Below the pieces are notes generated by a model. The model was not told where the DNA came from. It searched no databases and saw only the letters and a program-made list of their open reading frames with translations. A stretch of 54,199 nt of DNA from Gammaproteobacteria bacterium (GTDB lineage Bacteria > Pseudomonadota > Gammaproteobacteria > PIWD01), in contig PIWD01000005.1 in assembly GCA_003354005.1 (NCBI GenBank), positions 1 through 54,199 of the forward strand. Reading direction: 5' to 3'. The translations under genes were made by a program, and so were the position numbers. Positions 26,781 through 37,359 of the stretch are shown here, piece after piece; position 1 is the first letter of the stretch; every line of letters starts with the position of its first letter.

Positions 26781-28112
26781 CTAACGACGCAATAAGCTCA
26801 TCGAACCTACGCCCCCTCTTTCATTCTTCTTCAATGTATTAGCATAACGGTTGGACATCAAATAGGTCTGAACCTGTGTAATAAAGTCCATTACAACAAC
26901 CACCACAATCAATAACGAAGTTCCCCCAAAATAAAAAGGAACATGCCAGGCTATAATAAAAAATTGTGGCACTAATGCAACAAAACATAGATATAAAGCA
27001 CCAACTAAGGTAAGACGTGTCACAATTTTGTCGATATAACGTGCTGTCTGCTCACCTGGACGAATGCCCGTGATAAAACCACCCGACTTTTTTAAATGAT
27101 CCGCCGTTTCATTTGGATTAAATATCATGGCTGTATAAAAATAACAGAACCCAGCAATCGCTAAGGAAAATATAAGCAAATAAAGTGGCTCCCCAGGTGA
27201 TAAAACTAAACTAACTTGACTTAACCAGGCCACTCCTTTCACCTTAGCAAACCATTTAGCTAAGGTTGCAGGCAATAAAATAATGCTGGAAGCAAAAATA
27301 GGAGGAATAACTCCAGACATGTTAATTTTTAAAGGCAAATGATTACTCTGCACAGAATACATGCGACGACCTTGTTGTCGCTTGCCGTAGTTAATAGTAA
27401 TACGACGTTGCCCCCGCTCCATAAATACGACAAACCCCGTAATCAGGACAACAATCGCTAATAGTAATAGTAACGAGATAGAAAGCATCTGCCCTTGGCG
27501 TACTTGCATCATAACTTGCCCAATCGCCTGCGGTAGCCTAGATACAATACCCACAAAAATAATCAGGGAAATACCATTTCCAATACCACGCTCCGTCATT
27601 TGCTCTCCAAGCCACATCAAAAACATCGTCCCAACTGAAAGAGTTAAGGATGCCGTCAGATAAAATTGCCAATCATCAATCCAAACAATGCCCTGTGCTG
27701 CAAGCCATTTACTAATGCCAATGGCTTGAAAAATAGCAAGCACCAGTGTCCCATAACGGGTATATTGGTTGAGTTTTCGCTTGCCAGCTTCTCCTTCTTT
27801 TTTGAGCTCTTCCAGATAAGGAATAGCCATTCCGAATAATTGCATGATAATAGAAGCAGAGATATATGGCATCACACCTAGGGCAAATAGCGTAAAACGT
27901 GACAAAGCACCACCCGAAAACATGTTAAATAAGCCCAAAATACCCGTTTGATGCTGACTGAATAAATCAGACAATTTAGCAACATTAATGCCTGGTACGG
28001 CAATATGTGCGCCAATACGATAGACCAAAATACCCAGAAGGACAAACATCAAACGACGCTTTAACTCAGACAAGCCCTGTTGTGCAACTAATAAGTCTTC
28101 CCGCTTCTTCAT
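26781..28112 (-). CDS. secY: Preprotein translocase subunit SecY
   Basis: SecY is the channel of the SecYEG translocon in the inner membrane. The 443-residue protein has ten membrane spans, the early lateral-gate region ([31 protein letters not shown]), the cytosolic loop [20 protein letters not shown] that binds SecA and ribosomes, and a C-terminus ending MSLLRR. It abuts rplO with no gap. secE is in the same block, about 24 kb upstream. Confidence 0.98.
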   Translation of the reverse strand: MKKREDLLVAQQGLSELKRRLMFVLLGILVYRIGAHIAVPGINVAKLSDLFSQHQTGILGLFNMFSGGALSRFTLFALGVMPYISASIIMQLFGMAIPYLEELKKEGEAGKRKLNQYTRYGTLVLAIFQAIGISKWLAAQGIVWIDDWQFYLTASLTLSVGTMFLMWLGEQMTERGIGNGISLIIFVGIVSRLPQAIGQVMMQVRQGQMLSISLLLLLAIVVLITGFVVFMERGQRRITINYGKRQQGRRMYSVQSNHLPLKINMSGVIPPIFASSIILLPATLAKWFAKVKGVAWLSQVSLVLSPGEPLYLLIFSLAIAGFCYFYTAMIFNPNETADHLKKSGGFITGIRPGEQTARYIDKIVTRLTLVGALYLCFVALVPQFFIIAWHVPFYFGGTSLLIVVVVVMDFITQVQTYLMSNRYANTLKKNERGGVGSMSLLRR

Positions 28113-28550
28113 CTAATCTTCAACCCTGCCACCCATTGATTCAATCAATTTACGTGCACCTTTTGTAACACGCAGATGCTTGATCGTGATAGCACGTTCA
28201 ACTGTACCCTGTAAAATAATTTTAACGTCCCTAATACGCCCACTCACTAAGTTATAGCGTTTTAATGTCTCTAAATCTATCTCGTTTTCTGTTATACGAT
28301 TCAACTCACTTAAACGAACTTCATCACGAAAAGAAGCCTTGCGTGATGTAAAGCCAACCTTGGGTAAACGCTGTTGTAATGGTGTTTGTCCTCCCTCAAA
28401 ACCAACTTTCTGACTATAACCAGAACGTGCACGCTGACCCTTATGACCACGACCCGATGTTTTACCACGTGAACCCCCGCCGCGCCCAACACGACGAGAG
28501 GAACGATGTGCACCAGAAGCTGGTTTTAATGTATTTAACTTAAGTGTCAT
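28113..28550 (-). CDS. rplO: Large subunit ribosomal protein uL15
   Basis: L15 helps fold central 23S rRNA domains. The 145-residue product starts MTLKLNTLKPASGAHRSSRR and has the glycine-rich basic tail RVGRGGGSRGKTSGRGHKGQ typical of L15. ATG 28550 overlaps the end of rpmD by 11 bp and has GGAGAGG upstream. Confidence 0.97.
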   Translation of the reverse strand: MTLKLNTLKPASGAHRSSRRVGRGGGSRGKTSGRGHKGQRARSGYSQKVGFEGGQTPLQQRLPKVGFTSRKASFRDEVRLSELNRITENEIDLETLKRYNLVSGRIRDVKIILQGTVERAITIKHLRVTKGARKLIESMGGRVED

Positions 28551-28743
28551 TTGAATCCTCTCCTTCAACTTTCAATAAAAATGATACTTTATTGATCATG
28601 CCCAAATTACAAGGTGTCGCCATAACCCAAACAGCATGATTGATACGACGTAAACCTAATCCTCGCACACAGGCACGTTGCTTTTCTGTCCTACGATTGA
28701 CGCTTTTTACTAAAGTAACTTTCAATTTCTTATGAACTGCCAT
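28540..28743 (-). CDS. rpmD: Large subunit ribosomal protein uL30
   Basis: L30 has 67 residues with the family core KVTLVKSVNRRTEKQRACVRGLGLRR. The tail past LLKVEGED is slightly longer than usual because the gene runs into rplO. Confidence 0.95.
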   Translation of the reverse strand: MAVHKKLKVTLVKSVNRRTEKQRACVRGLGLRRINHAVWVMATPCNLGMINKVSFLLKVEGEDSNDT

Positions 28744-28825
28744 GCTCTGCTCTCTCTTCTAATGCAACCTGCTCAGACACAATACCACTCAGCACCCTAA
28801 CTCGTTAAGCTATCAAGCTGATACC

Positions 28826-29362
28826 CTACTCTTTCTCCTGATCGTCTCTTGGATACCATCCATAAAGTTCTGCCAATTCTTTACCACGCTTACGCGCAAT
28901 ATCATGTGGATCAACGATGTTCGTTAAACCTTTCATCACAGCATATAACGCATTAACAGGGTTTGTTGAACCAATACACTTTGCTAATACATTCTCAACA
29001 CCCAAAACATTAAAGACTGCGCGCATCGACCCGCCAGCAATCACACCCGTTCCCTCAGCAGCAGGTAACATAATCACCTTCGTTGCACCAAAATAAGCCG
29101 TTACTGGATAGAATAATGTATTCCCCTTTAAAGGGATTTGTCGCAAATTACGACGCGCATTCCCCATAGCTTTACGTATTGCATTCGGTAATTCTCTCGC
29201 CTTACCACGCCCATAACCTACTTTACCATTTCGATCACCCACAACAACAAGGGCATAAAATCCAAAAATACGTCCACCCTTCACCACCTTTGCGGTACGA
29301 TTAACATTTACGAGTGCTTCAAATAAACCATCACTCGTTGTTTCAATATCAAAGCTTGCCAT
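28826..29362 (-). CDS. rpsE: Small subunit ribosomal protein uS5
   Basis: S5 supports decoding accuracy and mRNA unwinding at the 30S entry. The 178-residue protein has the double-stranded-RNA-binding N-domain ([35 protein letters not shown]) and a C-domain with [12 protein letters not shown]. It follows rplR in the spc operon. Confidence 0.97.
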   Translation of the reverse strand: MASFDIETTSDGLFEALVNVNRTAKVVKGGRIFGFYALVVVGDRNGKVGYGRGKARELPNAIRKAMGNARRNLRQIPLKGNTLFYPVTAYFGATKVIMLPAAEGTGVIAGGSMRAVFNVLGVENVLAKCIGSTNPVNALYAVMKGLTNIVDPHDIARKRGKELAELYGWYPRDDQEKE

Positions 29363-29386
29363 ACATGACTCTCTATATCAGCTAAA

Positions 29387-29755
29387 TTAAAATTCCATAC
29401 CTTCTTCGCGCATACTACTTGCTAAAGCAGCAACACGACCGTGGTATTTAAAACCAGAACGATCAAAGACAATAACTTTGATACCTTTCTTAAGTGCCCT
29501 TGACGCAAGCCATTGACCAATAAATTTTGCAGCCTCTTTATTACCACCATATTTCAATTTTGAACGAATATCCTTGTCTGTGGTGCCCACACGCATTAAT
29601 ACAGATCCATCACGGTTGAGCAACTGTATGTAAGTATGCCTTGATGAAAGCTGTATAACAGATCGCACTTTATTACTGCGAAAAGCCAAATGTTTCGCAC
29701 GTTGACGTGAACGATTCAAACGCCTCACACATCTTAAATTAGATTGATTGCCCAT
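29387..29755 (-). CDS. rplR: Large subunit ribosomal protein uL18
   Basis: L18 binds 5S rRNA with L5. The 122-residue protein has a basic arginine-rich N-terminus (CVRRLNRSRQRAKH) and the family core ending FDRSGFKYHGRVAALASSMREEGMEF. Confidence 0.96.
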   Translation of the reverse strand: MGNQSNLRCVRRLNRSRQRAKHLAFRSNKVRSVIQLSSRHTYIQLLNRDGSVLMRVGTTDKDIRSKLKYGGNKEAAKFIGQWLASRALKKGIKVIVFDRSGFKYHGRVAALASSMREEGMEF

Positions 29756-29756
29756 A

Positions 29757-30293
29757 TTATTTCTTCTTCACTTCTTTCAAAAGAACCTCTTCGCCCCGAT
29801 ACCGAACACCCTTACCTTTATAACATTCGGGAGGACGATAAGAACGTATTTCTGCCCCAACTTGCCCAACAAGCTGTTTGTCAATACCTTTAATAACAAC
29901 TACTGTTTGACTAGGGGTAGTTATTTCAACACCCTCAGGAATTTTGTAATGTATCGGATGCGAAAAACCTAAAGCTAAATTCAATTGAGAAGAACCAGCC
30001 ATCTGAGCACGGTAACCCACACCACGTAATTCTAAACAACACTCAAAACCTTCGCTAACACCATGCACCATATTTGCAATCAATGCTCGCATAGTCCCAG
30101 ATAATGCAACAGCTTTTTTACCTTCCATCGCTACTCGTACGTGCAAACTATTATCTTGATTTGTAACCTGTATAAGAGGATGGACATCAAGCTTTAAGGT
30201 GCCTTTAGTACCCTTCACAATACAAACCTGACCATCCAAGGCGATGTCAACGCCTGATGGTATTGGTATTGGCATTTTTGCAATTCTTGACAT
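29757..30293 (-). CDS. rplF: Large subunit ribosomal protein uL6
   Basis: L6 lies near the sarcin-ricin loop and GTPase centre. The 178-residue protein has two tandem alpha/beta domains and the C-terminal signature RPPECYKGKGVRY. The second of two adjacent ATGs (30293) is seven bases from AGGAG and is preferred; the first (30296) is only four away. Confidence 0.96.
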   Translation of the reverse strand: MSRIAKMPIPIPSGVDIALDGQVCIVKGTKGTLKLDVHPLIQVTNQDNSLHVRVAMEGKKAVALSGTMRALIANMVHGVSEGFECCLELRGVGYRAQMAGSSQLNLALGFSHPIHYKIPEGVEITTPSQTVVVIKGIDKQLVGQVGAEIRSYRPPECYKGKGVRYRGEEVLLKEVKKK

Positions 30294-30303
30294 CATTTTG
30301 CTC

Positions 30304-30702
30304 CTATATCACCGCACACAACAACTCACCACCAACTCGTCTTTGATATGCTCTCTTTGCCGTCATAATACCCAATGGCGTTGAAACAATGGCAATACCC
30401 AATCCACTTAGTATGATTGGCATTTTTTTATACGGTTTATACACCTTCAACCCTGGTCTACTAATACGGTCAATTTTAGCAATAACTGGCTTGTTCCGAT
30501 AATATTTAAGCTCAATCACTAATTGAGGGTGGAAACCTTCTTTTTTGTTAACCCACCATTTTTCAATAAAACCTTCTTCCATCAGCACAGCTGCTATAGC
30601 ACGCTTCACTTTAGAATTACTCATCTCCACATTTCTCTTACTAACCGCTTGCGCATTTCGAATGCGTGTCAACATGTCAGCAATCGGGTCTTGCATGCTC
30701 AT
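30304..30702 (-). CDS. rpsH: Small subunit ribosomal protein uS8
   Basis: S8 binds helix 21 of 16S rRNA and is the spc operon repressor in Escherichia coli. The 132-residue protein starts MSMQDPIADMLTRIRN and ends with the C-domain signature STPLGIMTAKRAYQRRVGGE. Confidence 0.97.
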   Translation of the reverse strand: MSMQDPIADMLTRIRNAQAVSKRNVEMSNSKVKRAIAAVLMEEGFIEKWWVNKKEGFHPQLVIELKYYRNKPVIAKIDRISRPGLKVYKPYKKMPIILSGLGIAIVSTPLGIMTAKRAYQRRVGGELLCAVI

Positions 30703-30724
30703 TTTTTATATCTCTCCTCCAAAC

Positions 30725-31030
30725 CTACCAACTTGCCTTTGATACACCTGGAATAAAACCCCACTCCGCTGCCTTACGAAAACAAATACGACACAATTTA
30801 TAGCGACTCAAAAAACCACGTGGACGATGACAAGAACTACACCGCGAAGAACAACGCGTTCGACTATTATCACGTGGCAACTTCTTACGTATCACACGCA
30901 TCGCATCCATACGCTCTTCATGTGTTGAATTCTTATCAGCAATAATCTTTTTACAGGCCAGACGGAGTGTAATATCCTTTGATAATTTTTCACGCCTCCT
31001 CTGTCTTGCAATCATACTTTTTTTTGCCAT
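30725..31030 (-). CDS. rpsN: Small subunit ribosomal protein uS14, long form with a zinc ribbon
   Basis: S14 is a late-assembling protein of the 30S head. At 101 residues it has the long length usual in gammaproteobacteria, starting MAKKSMIARQRRREKL and ending GFIPGVSKASW. It also has a complete zinc motif, Cys64-x2-Cys67-x12-Cys80-x2-Cys83, at positions where Escherichia coli S14 has only the first cysteine. A fifth cysteine (Cys60) precedes it. The neighbouring L36 is also a zinc form. Confidence 0.96.
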   Translation of the reverse strand: MAKKSMIARQRRREKLSKDITLRLACKKIIADKNSTHEERMDAMRVIRKKLPRDNSRTRCSSRCSSCHRPRGFLSRYKLCRICFRKAAEWGFIPGVSKASW

Positions 31031-31044
31031 AATAAACCCTCTCT

Positions 31045-31611
31045 TTATCCAGTCTCTTTGCCGTCAAGCTTCTCTTTAAAAGGAAAATTAAACGCCGACA
31101 ACAATGCCCAGGCCTCTTTATTTGTTAATGCAGAGGTTGCAATAGAAATAGATAACCCACGTAAACAATCAATTTTATCATAATCAATCTCTGGGAACAC
31201 AATCTGCTCGCGAATACCTAAATTATAATTACCAGAACCATCAAATGACTTGATGCTATAACCACGAAAATCACGTACACGCGGAATCACAATAATGATT
31301 AAGCGTTCCAAAAATTCATACATCAAACGATTACGCAAAGTCACCTTACAGCCAATAGGCCAACCTTTACGAATCTTAAAACCAGCAATTGACTTACGTG
31401 CAAAAGTTTGAACAGCCCGCTGCCCCGCAATTAGTGTTAAATCATTAATTGCATGCTTAATCTGATCCTTGCCAACTGTAGCAGCTCCACCAACACCCAT
31501 ATTTAAAGTGATCTTGGTAAGGCGAGGAACCTGCATGATACTCTTATACTGAAACCGCTCCATCAGTTGACCAATAACTTTATCGTTGTAATATGAAAGA
31601 TATGTCGACAT
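31045..31611 (-). CDS. rplE: Large subunit ribosomal protein uL5
   Basis: L5 binds 5S rRNA and contacts P-site tRNA. The 188-residue protein has the family motifs [34 protein letters not shown] and [16 protein letters not shown]. It has a short charged tail of about nine residues (KLDGKETG) beyond the usual end. Confidence 0.97.
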   Translation of the reverse strand: MSTYLSYYNDKVIGQLMERFQYKSIMQVPRLTKITLNMGVGGAATVGKDQIKHAINDLTLIAGQRAVQTFARKSIAGFKIRKGWPIGCKVTLRNRLMYEFLERLIIIVIPRVRDFRGYSIKSFDGSGNYNLGIREQIVFPEIDYDKIDCLRGLSISIATSALTNKEAWALLSAFNFPFKEKLDGKETG

Positions 31612-31646
31612 AATTTACCTATTTGCTTATTTTCATTCTTATCCGT

Positions 31647-31988
31647 CTACGCATCAACTAACGACCCATCAGACTTAAAAACACGCTGTTTCTTACCATC
31701 ACGCACCATAAATTTAACATGATCTGGTTTTGACGTGCTCGAATTAAATAAAGCTACGTTTGAATAATCAATTACCCCCTCCTTTTTTATAATACCACCT
31801 TGTTCATTATCCTGAGGATTAGCTTTTATATAATGGGAAAGCATATTGACTCCCTCAACCACAACCCCTGTACCAAATGTCCCATTTCGTCGCTCCTTCT
31901 TAAAAATACGTAACACAGATCCAACTTCTCCCTTAGCACGGCCTGTCATAACCATAACACGGTCACCAAGTTTAATTTTTGCTGCCAT
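31647..31988 (-). CDS. rplX: Large subunit ribosomal protein uL24
   Basis: L24 starts 50S assembly by binding the 5' domain of 23S rRNA. The 113-residue protein has the KOW motif KLGDRVMVMTGRAKGEVGSV near its N-terminus. It lies between rplN and rplE. Confidence 0.95.
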   Translation of the reverse strand: MAAKIKLGDRVMVMTGRAKGEVGSVLRIFKKERRNGTFGTGVVVEGVNMLSHYIKANPQDNEQGGIIKKEGVIDYSNVALFNSSTSKPDHVKFMVRDGKKQRVFKSDGSLVDA

Positions 31989-31999
31989 CTTCTATCTAC

Positions 32000-32359
32000 C
32001 TATAATACTTCTGGTGCTAAGGAAATAATCTTCATAAAGTTAGCTCGTAACTCACGTGTCATCGTCCCAAAAATACGAGTCCCAATGGGTTGAAATTTTT
32101 CATTCAATAAAACAACCGCATTACAATCGAAACAAATTTTTGCATTGTCCGCCCTGGAAACACCATACTTAGAACGTACAACAACCGCTAGGTGAATTTC
32201 ACCCTTTTTAACCCGCCCACGTGGCACGGCCTCTTTCACAGAAACCTTAATTAAATCACCGATTCCCGCAACAGTCTTACCTTTAAGTACCTTAATGCAT
32301 TGCACACGCTTCGCACCACTGTTATCAGCAACTAATAAAATAGTCTGCATTTGAATCAC
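32000..32359 (-). CDS. rplN: Large subunit ribosomal protein uL14
   Basis: L14 forms intersubunit bridges and is the docking site of the silencing factor RsfS. The 119-residue protein starts [18 protein letters not shown] and ends [12 protein letters not shown], as in the family. Confidence 0.97.
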   Translation of the reverse strand: MIQMQTILLVADNSGAKRVQCIKVLKGKTVAGIGDLIKVSVKEAVPRGRVKKGEIHLAVVVRSKYGVSRADNAKICFDCNAVVLLNEKFQPIGTRIFGTMTRELRANFMKIISLAPEVL

Positions 32360-32370
32360 AAGCTTACCTC

Positions 32371-32625
32371 TTAATTGCTTAACACTTCAAGCAACGTCCA
32401 ACTTTTCATTTTTGATATAGGACGTGTTTCCTTAATTTTAACTAAATCACCAATCTTACAAATATTCGCTTCATCATGTGCATGAATTTTAGTATGTCGT
32501 GTCACATACTTGCCGACTCGATGCTTGACGCTGTATTTTACCTCAACAACAATCGATTTGTCCATACTATTCTTAACAACTTGACCCACTAATAATTTAC
32601 CTGAATTTTTCTGACTTTTACTCAT
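32371..32625 (-). CDS. rpsQ: Small subunit ribosomal protein uS17
   Basis: S17 is an early-binding OB-fold protein of the 30S body. The 84-residue protein has [31 protein letters not shown] and [13 protein letters not shown], matching the family. Confidence 0.96.
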   Translation of the reverse strand: MSKSQKNSGKLLVGQVVKNSMDKSIVVEVKYSVKHRVGKYVTRHTKIHAHDEANICKIGDLVKIKETRPISKMKSWTLLEVLSN

Positions 32626-32631
32626 AGTCCA

Positions 32632-32829
32632 TCACACCTTTTCTTCATTCATAATTGTTTTTATACGCGCAATTTCTTTTCTTATTAAATTCATGCGATG
32701 AATGTCTACTTTTTGATCTTGCTCAAGTGCCGCATTCTGCATACGCAAGGCTGCCTGCTCACGACGCAACTTTAATAACAAAACCTGCAGATCACTCCAT
32801 GATTGTCCCCTCAATTCACTCACTTTCAT
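32632..32829 (-). CDS. rpmC: Large subunit ribosomal protein uL29
   Basis: L29 sits at the peptide exit, next to L23. The 65-residue two-helix protein starts [15 protein letters not shown]. It overlaps the end of rplP by 14 bp; an in-frame ATG four codons upstream is not needed. Confidence 0.94.
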   Translation of the reverse strand: MKVSELRGQSWSDLQVLLLKLRREQAALRMQNAALEQDQKVDIHRMNLIRKEIARIKTIMNEEKV

Positions 32830-33241
32830 GATAATCCTCACACCTCACAAAGGTAGTCTTAATTGGAAGTTTAGCACCAGCTAAACGAAATAATCTCCTG
32901 GCAACCTCTTCCGACACACCGCTGATCTCAAATAATATGCGCCCTGGCTGCACCAAAGTAACCCAATATTCAACACTGCCCTTGCCCTTTCCTTGCCGAA
33001 CTTCTAAGGGTTTTTTTGTGATAGGTTTATCTGGAAACACACGAATCCAAATTTTAGCAAGACGACGAGAACGACCCGACAAAACACGTCGAACAGATTC
33101 AATTTGTCGCGCAGTTAGTTGGGCTCTCCCCAAAGCCTTTAATGCATACTGACCAAAAACAGGCTTTAAAGCACCCTTTGCAAACCCAGGGTTGCGACCT
33201 TTTTGCTGTTTAAGATACTTTGTTCGTTTAGGTTGCATCAT
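32816..33241 (-). CDS. rplP: Large subunit ribosomal protein uL16
   Basis: L16 positions A-site tRNA in the 50S subunit. The 141-residue protein starts [19 protein letters not shown] and contains [18 protein letters not shown]-type core residues at 69-87. Its ATG overlaps the rpsC stop (ATGA). The C-terminus is a few residues longer than usual and overlaps rpmC. Confidence 0.96.
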   Translation of the reverse strand: MMQPKRTKYLKQQKGRNPGFAKGALKPVFGQYALKALGRAQLTARQIESVRRVLSGRSRRLAKIWIRVFPDKPITKKPLEVRQGKGKGSVEYWVTLVQPGRILFEISGVSEEVARRLFRLAGAKLPIKTTFVRCEDYHESE

Positions 33242-33897
33242 GACCTGTCTTCTCCACCAGATTGTTCATGAGACATTACTTCTCCTTTAAAAATCCACAC
33301 CTTTACCCCAATTATACCGTAAGTTGTTTTGGCAATTGCAGTCGCATAGTCAATTTGAGCACGTAATGTATGTAAAGGTACACGACTTTCACGAGAACAC
33401 TCACTACGCGCAATCTCAACACCACCCAAACGACCCGCTACACGTATTTTAATACCTTCCGCACCCAGTCGCATTGCACTCTGAATAGCACGCTTCATCG
33501 CACGACGAAACCCAACACGACTCTCAAGTTGTTGCGCAATGTTTCTAGCCACTAATTTGGCATCTAACTCAGGCCGACGTACTTCAATAATATCAATTGA
33601 AGCTGAAATATTTAAAATCTCCTCAACCTCTTGACGCAACGTCTCAATGTTACGCCCCCTTTTCCCAAGAACCGCCCCTGGCCGTGCTGCATAAACTGAT
33701 ATTTTAACCCTCTTGGCTGTTCGCTGAATCAAAACCCGACTCACCGCTGCCAGTGCTAACCGCTTGAAAAGATAGGCTCGAATCTTAAAGTCATTGTGTA
33801 AATGTTCGGCATATTGCCTCTTATCTGCAAACCAGACCGAATCCCACTCTGCACTAATGCCTAATCGCATGCTTTTTGGATGTACCTTCTGACCCAT
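33238..33897 (-). CDS. rpsC: Small subunit ribosomal protein uS3
   Basis: S3 lines the mRNA entry channel. The 219-residue protein has the N-domain [14 protein letters not shown], a KH domain with [17 protein letters not shown], and a C-domain ending [18 protein letters not shown]. Its start overlaps the rplV stop as TAATG. Confidence 0.97.
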   Translation of the reverse strand: MGQKVHPKSMRLGISAEWDSVWFADKRQYAEHLHNDFKIRAYLFKRLALAAVSRVLIQRTAKRVKISVYAARPGAVLGKRGRNIETLRQEVEEILNISASIDIIEVRRPELDAKLVARNIAQQLESRVGFRRAMKRAIQSAMRLGAEGIKIRVAGRLGGVEIARSECSRESRVPLHTLRAQIDYATAIAKTTYGIIGVKVWIFKGEVMSHEQSGGEDRS

Positions 33898-34244
33898 TAA
33901 CCTAATTGCTCCTCATTATCCGCCACAACAACTGTAATATGACTGGTTCGCTTCAATATTGGAGCAGATCGTCCTTTAGCTCTAGCTCTCCAACGTTTTG
34001 CTGTTGGCCCTTTGTCAACACAAATACTCCAAACGCGCAATTCATCAATATCAAATTTTAAATCTTGCTCTGCATTAGCAATCGCTGATTCTAAAACTTT
34101 ACGTATTAAGCAAGCTGCCTTCTTGGAACTAAACTTCAATACTTGTAAAGCTTTCTCAACATGTAAGCCACGAATTTGATCTGCAACCAAACGCACCTTC
34201 TGTGGAGATTGTTTTGCATATCTAAAATGAGCTGCAACTTTCAT
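33897..34244 (-). CDS. rplV: Large subunit ribosomal protein uL22
   Basis: L22 extends a beta-hairpin into the exit tunnel. The 115-residue protein has [24 protein letters not shown] and the hairpin [19 protein letters not shown] without insertion. Confidence 0.97.
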   Translation of the reverse strand: MKVAAHFRYAKQSPQKVRLVADQIRGLHVEKALQVLKFSSKKAACLIRKVLESAIANAEQDLKFDIDELRVWSICVDKGPTAKRWRARAKGRSAPILKRTSHITVVVADNEEQLG

Positions 34245-34256
34245 AATAATGCCCTT

Positions 34257-34535
34257 TTATTTTTTCTTAGCCTTGCGATCACCTGCATGCTCCCTAAATG
34301 TCCGTGTTATGGAAAACTCCCCTAATTTACAACCCACCATATTTTCAACAATGTAAACTGGAATGAAATCTTTGCCGTTATGGACAAGAAAACTCAATCC
34401 AACCATCATCGGAATAATTGTTGAACTCCTAGCCCAGGTCTTAATAGGGCGCTTATTATTAGTTTCCAGCGCAGCAAGTACCTTATCGTATAACACAGGA
34501 TCAATATAATAACCTTTTTTTAACGAACGAGCCAT
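34257..34535 (-). CDS. rpsS: Small subunit ribosomal protein uS19
   Basis: S19 pairs with S13 in the 30S head. The 92-residue protein starts [18 protein letters not shown] and has the family motifs [16 protein letters not shown] and [17 protein letters not shown]. Confidence 0.97.
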   Translation of the reverse strand: MARSLKKGYYIDPVLYDKVLAALETNNKRPIKTWARSSTIIPMMVGLSFLVHNGKDFIPVYIVENMVGCKLGEFSITRTFREHAGDRKAKKK

Positions 34536-34555
34536 ATAATACCCTTTACTATAAT

Positions 34556-35395
34556 TTATGATCGTCGCTTTTTACGACGACGAATGATCAAATGATCTGT
34601 ACGCTTATTAGAGCGTGTTCTGAATCCTTTGCTCTGTACTCCCGTCGGACTCACAGGGTGACAACCTTTTGAACGACCTTCACCACCACCATGTGGATGA
34701 TCAACTGGATTCATCGCAATGCCACGTACAGTAGGCCGAATGCCTCGATGACGACTAGCCCCCGCCTTACCCAATGACCTCAAATTATGTGGAGAATTGG
34801 ATACAGAACCAATTGAGGCACGACATACCGATAATACTTTACGCATTTCAGTTGAACGTAAACGCAAAATAGCATACTTTTCTTCAAAACCAACTAATTG
34901 CGCACTCGTTCCAGCACTCCTTATAAGTTGCCCTCCCTTTCCTGGTTTCAACTCAATACAGTGAACCGTACTACCAAGTGGTATGTTTTGTAATGGCAAA
35001 CAGTTGCCAATTTCAATAGGTGCATCCACACCAGACGATATCAAATCATTCACAGCCAAACCAGTCGGTGCTAAAATATAAGACCATTCACCATCCGCAT
35101 ATAAAATTCTTGCAATATAAGCAGTCCGATTTGGATCATACTCGATACAAATCACACGGCCTGGCACACCATCTTTCTGACGCTTAAAATCAATTTTACG
35201 ATAAAGCCTTGCATGCCCGCCACCACGATGACGAACTGTAATACGTCCTTGATTGTTTCGACCACTAATGCGAACCTTTTTGCTCGTCAACCCTTTTAAA
35301 GGAGAACCTTTATGTAAATCATCAAGTGTGACTTTCGTAACAAACCGCCGAGCTGGAGAAGTTGGTTTCAATTTTTTTATAAGTGCTGTCGCCAT
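34556..35395 (-). CDS. rplB: Large subunit ribosomal protein uL2
   Basis: L2 is needed for subunit joining and peptidyl transfer. The 279-residue protein has the OB-fold N-part ([20 protein letters not shown]) and the conserved [14 protein letters not shown] loop with the histidine close to the peptidyl-transferase centre. It ends in a basic RRRKKRRS tail. Confidence 0.98.
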   Translation of the reverse strand: MATALIKKLKPTSPARRFVTKVTLDDLHKGSPLKGLTSKKVRISGRNNQGRITVRHRGGGHARLYRKIDFKRQKDGVPGRVICIEYDPNRTAYIARILYADGEWSYILAPTGLAVNDLISSGVDAPIEIGNCLPLQNIPLGSTVHCIELKPGKGGQLIRSAGTSAQLVGFEEKYAILRLRSTEMRKVLSVCRASIGSVSNSPHNLRSLGKAGASRHRGIRPTVRGIAMNPVDHPHGGGEGRSKGCHPVSPTGVQSKGFRTRSNKRTDHLIIRRRKKRRS

Positions 35396-35404
35396 AATTT
35401 TACC

Positions 35405-35701
35405 TTACTTATCAACTAAATACGAATCAAGCTCTTGGTCAGCATGTAAGGTTACATAAGCCTTTTTCCAAGCTTTCAAATAACCGATACGACCATTAGT
35501 TTTCTTTTGAATTCGCTTCATATTGACGGTGGAAACACGTAATACCTTCACTTTGTAAAGCAACTCAATAGCATGCTTTATTTCACGTTTCGTCGCATTC
35601 ACACAAACTTTAAAAACATGCTGGTTATGATCCTCCAACAAAGTGCTTTTTTCAGTCACATGGGGTGCTAAAATAACTTGTAATAATCGCTCCTGGTTCA
35701 T
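35405..35701 (-). CDS. rplW: Large subunit ribosomal protein uL23
   Basis: L23 is the exit-tunnel docking site for trigger factor and SRP. The 98-residue protein has ILAPHVTEKSTLLED, ATKREIKHAIELLYKVKV and RIGYLKAWKKAYVTL. ATG 35701 overlaps the rplD stop (TGATG); GTG 35704 is possible. Confidence 0.96.
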   Translation of the reverse strand: MNQERLLQVILAPHVTEKSTLLEDHNQHVFKVCVNATKREIKHAIELLYKVKVLRVSTVNMKRIQKKTNGRIGYLKAWKKAYVTLHADQELDSYLVDK

Positions 35702-36321
35702 CACAATATTTCCTCCAATTGACGCAATGCTTCAACACTGATGACAATATTATCAAATCGAACTAAGGAAACAACCGATAATTGCGAAACAGAAAGTAAC
35801 TGTACATACGGTAAATTACGTGCTGCTAAATACATTGCATCACCAGCTTGCCTGTCAATAAATAAGGCATGTTTAAGATCTAATGACTTCAACAAGGCAA
35901 CAACTTGCTTGGTCCTAGGTTCACTGATGGAATCAAAGTGAGGCACAACAATAAGACGTTTTTGACGTATTAACTCTGAAAAAATAGAACGCATCGCACC
36001 TCGACGCATTTTTCGATTAATTTTTTGCTTAAATGAACGCGGTTCTGCTGCAAAAGTGCAGCCACCACCACGCCATATTGGACTAGATCGGGTGCCAGCT
36101 CGCGCCCTACCCATACCCTTTTGACGAAAAGGTTTACGGCCACCACCACGTACCATTGAACGATTTTTTTGTGCCTTCGTACCTGCACGAGCACCCGCGA
36201 GTGTAGCAACAACAACCTGATGAACTAAGGGTTCATTAAACGGAACAGCAAAAATTTGATCACTAATAGATATGCTATCCACTTCATTTTGTAAGCTATT
36301 GTCAGTTATTTTGAGATCCAT
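35701..36321 (-). CDS. rplD: Large subunit ribosomal protein uL4
   Basis: L4 lines the exit tunnel and represses the S10 operon in Escherichia coli. The 206-residue protein has the long basic loop KNRSMVRGGGRKPFRQKGMG followed by RARAGTRSSPIWRGG. No long structured L4-target leader is visible before rpsJ, so that feedback may be lacking here. Confidence 0.97.
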   Translation of the reverse strand: MDLKITDNSLQNEVDSISISDQIFAVPFNEPLVHQVVVATLAGARAGTKAQKNRSMVRGGGRKPFRQKGMGRARAGTRSSPIWRGGGCTFAAEPRSFKQKINRKMRRGAMRSIFSELIRQKRLIVVPHFDSISEPRTKQVVALLKSLDLKHALFIDRQAGDAMYLAARNLPYVQLLSVSQLSVVSLVRFDNIVISVEALRQLEEIL

Positions 36322-36333
36322 AGCTTTTACCTT

Positions 36334-36978
36334 TTAAGCAGATTCTTTTTTCACAGAAGGATTAATCATTAACATGCCCTTTGGAGCCCCTGGCACACAG
36401 CCTTTAATCAATAATACCTGCTTTTCTTTGTCAACCTTCAAGATCTTTAATGCCTGTACAGTTTGTGTACAACCACCCATACGACCTGCCATTTTTTTGC
36501 CTTTAAATACCCGTCCTGGATCCTGACACTGCCCCGTCGAGCCGTGCGCCCTATGTGAGACAGAGTTGCCATGTGTCGCATCTTGCATCTTAAATCCGTG
36601 ACGCTTCACAACACCAGCAAAACCTTTTCCTTTTGTTGTACCCTTAACATCAACAAATTGTCCTTCCTTAAACAAACTGATATCAATCCCTTTGCCCAAT
36701 TCCATTTCAGACAATTCCTTTTCAGAACAACGAAACTCCCGTAAAATACCGCCAGACCCAATGCCTGCCTTCAAAAACTTCCCAGTAATTGGCTTTTTTA
36801 GACGAGAAAGCTTTCCATGCCCCGTCGTCACCTGAACGGCAGTATACCGATCCTTTTCCTTTGTCTTTAACTGTGTAACGAAGTTAGTCTGTATTTCAAC
36901 AACCGTCACGGGAACCATCGCTCCACCCTCAATAAACATGGTCATCCCACATTTGCGACCGACTAAACCAATCGTCAT
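36334..36978 (-). CDS. rplC: Large subunit ribosomal protein uL3
   Basis: L3 nucleates 50S assembly and reaches toward the peptidyl-transferase centre. The 214-residue protein has TKGKGFAGVVKRHGF and the tip loop HGSTGQCQDPGRVFKGKKMA, which keeps the glutamine methylated by PrmB in related bacteria. Confidence 0.97.
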   Translation of the reverse strand: MTIGLVGRKCGMTMFIEGGAMVPVTVVEIQTNFVTQLKTKEKDRYTAVQVTTGHGKLSRLKKPITGKFLKAGIGSGGILREFRCSEKELSEMELGKGIDISLFKEGQFVDVKGTTKGKGFAGVVKRHGFKMQDATHGNSVSHRAHGSTGQCQDPGRVFKGKKMAGRMGGCTQTVQALKILKVDKEKQVLLIKGCVPGAPKGMLMINPSVKKESA

Positions 36979-37014
36979 ATACTAACTCCAACTTGCCCCT
37001 TCAGGACTCAATAA

Positions 37015-37332
37015 CTAAATCAACAAAATCTGAACATCAATGCCCGCCGATAAAGCAAGCTTCATTAATGCATCAATCGTTTTATCGGTTGCTTCTATAA
37101 TATCTAAAATTCTTTTATAAACACGCATTTCAAAATGTTCACGTGCATTCGCATCAACATGTGGCGAAATTAATACCGTTGTACGCTTCTTCTTCGTTGG
37201 CAATAAAACAGGGCCCTTAACACGAGCACCAGTACGCTTCGCAGTGCTCGAGATATCCTCCACGGCACGATCAAGCAACTTATAATCAAACGCCTTTAAT
37301 CGAATACGAATCCTCTGATTGTTAATTGCCAT
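37015..37332 (-). CDS. rpsJ: Small subunit ribosomal protein uS10 / NusE
   Basis: S10 works in the 30S head and, as NusE, in transcription antitermination with NusG. The 105-residue protein has [16 protein letters not shown] and the loop [18 protein letters not shown] 37332 is eight bases after AGGA; the GTG one codon upstream is less well placed. It is the first gene of the S10 cluster and has its own promoter. Confidence 0.97.
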   Translation of the reverse strand: MAINNQRIRIRLKAFDYKLLDRAVEDISSTAKRTGARVKGPVLLPTKKKRTTVLISPHVDANAREHFEMRVYKRILDIIEATDKTIDALMKLALSAGIDVQILLI

Positions 37333-37359
37333 CACTATATTCCTGTCTCAAAAAAAGCT

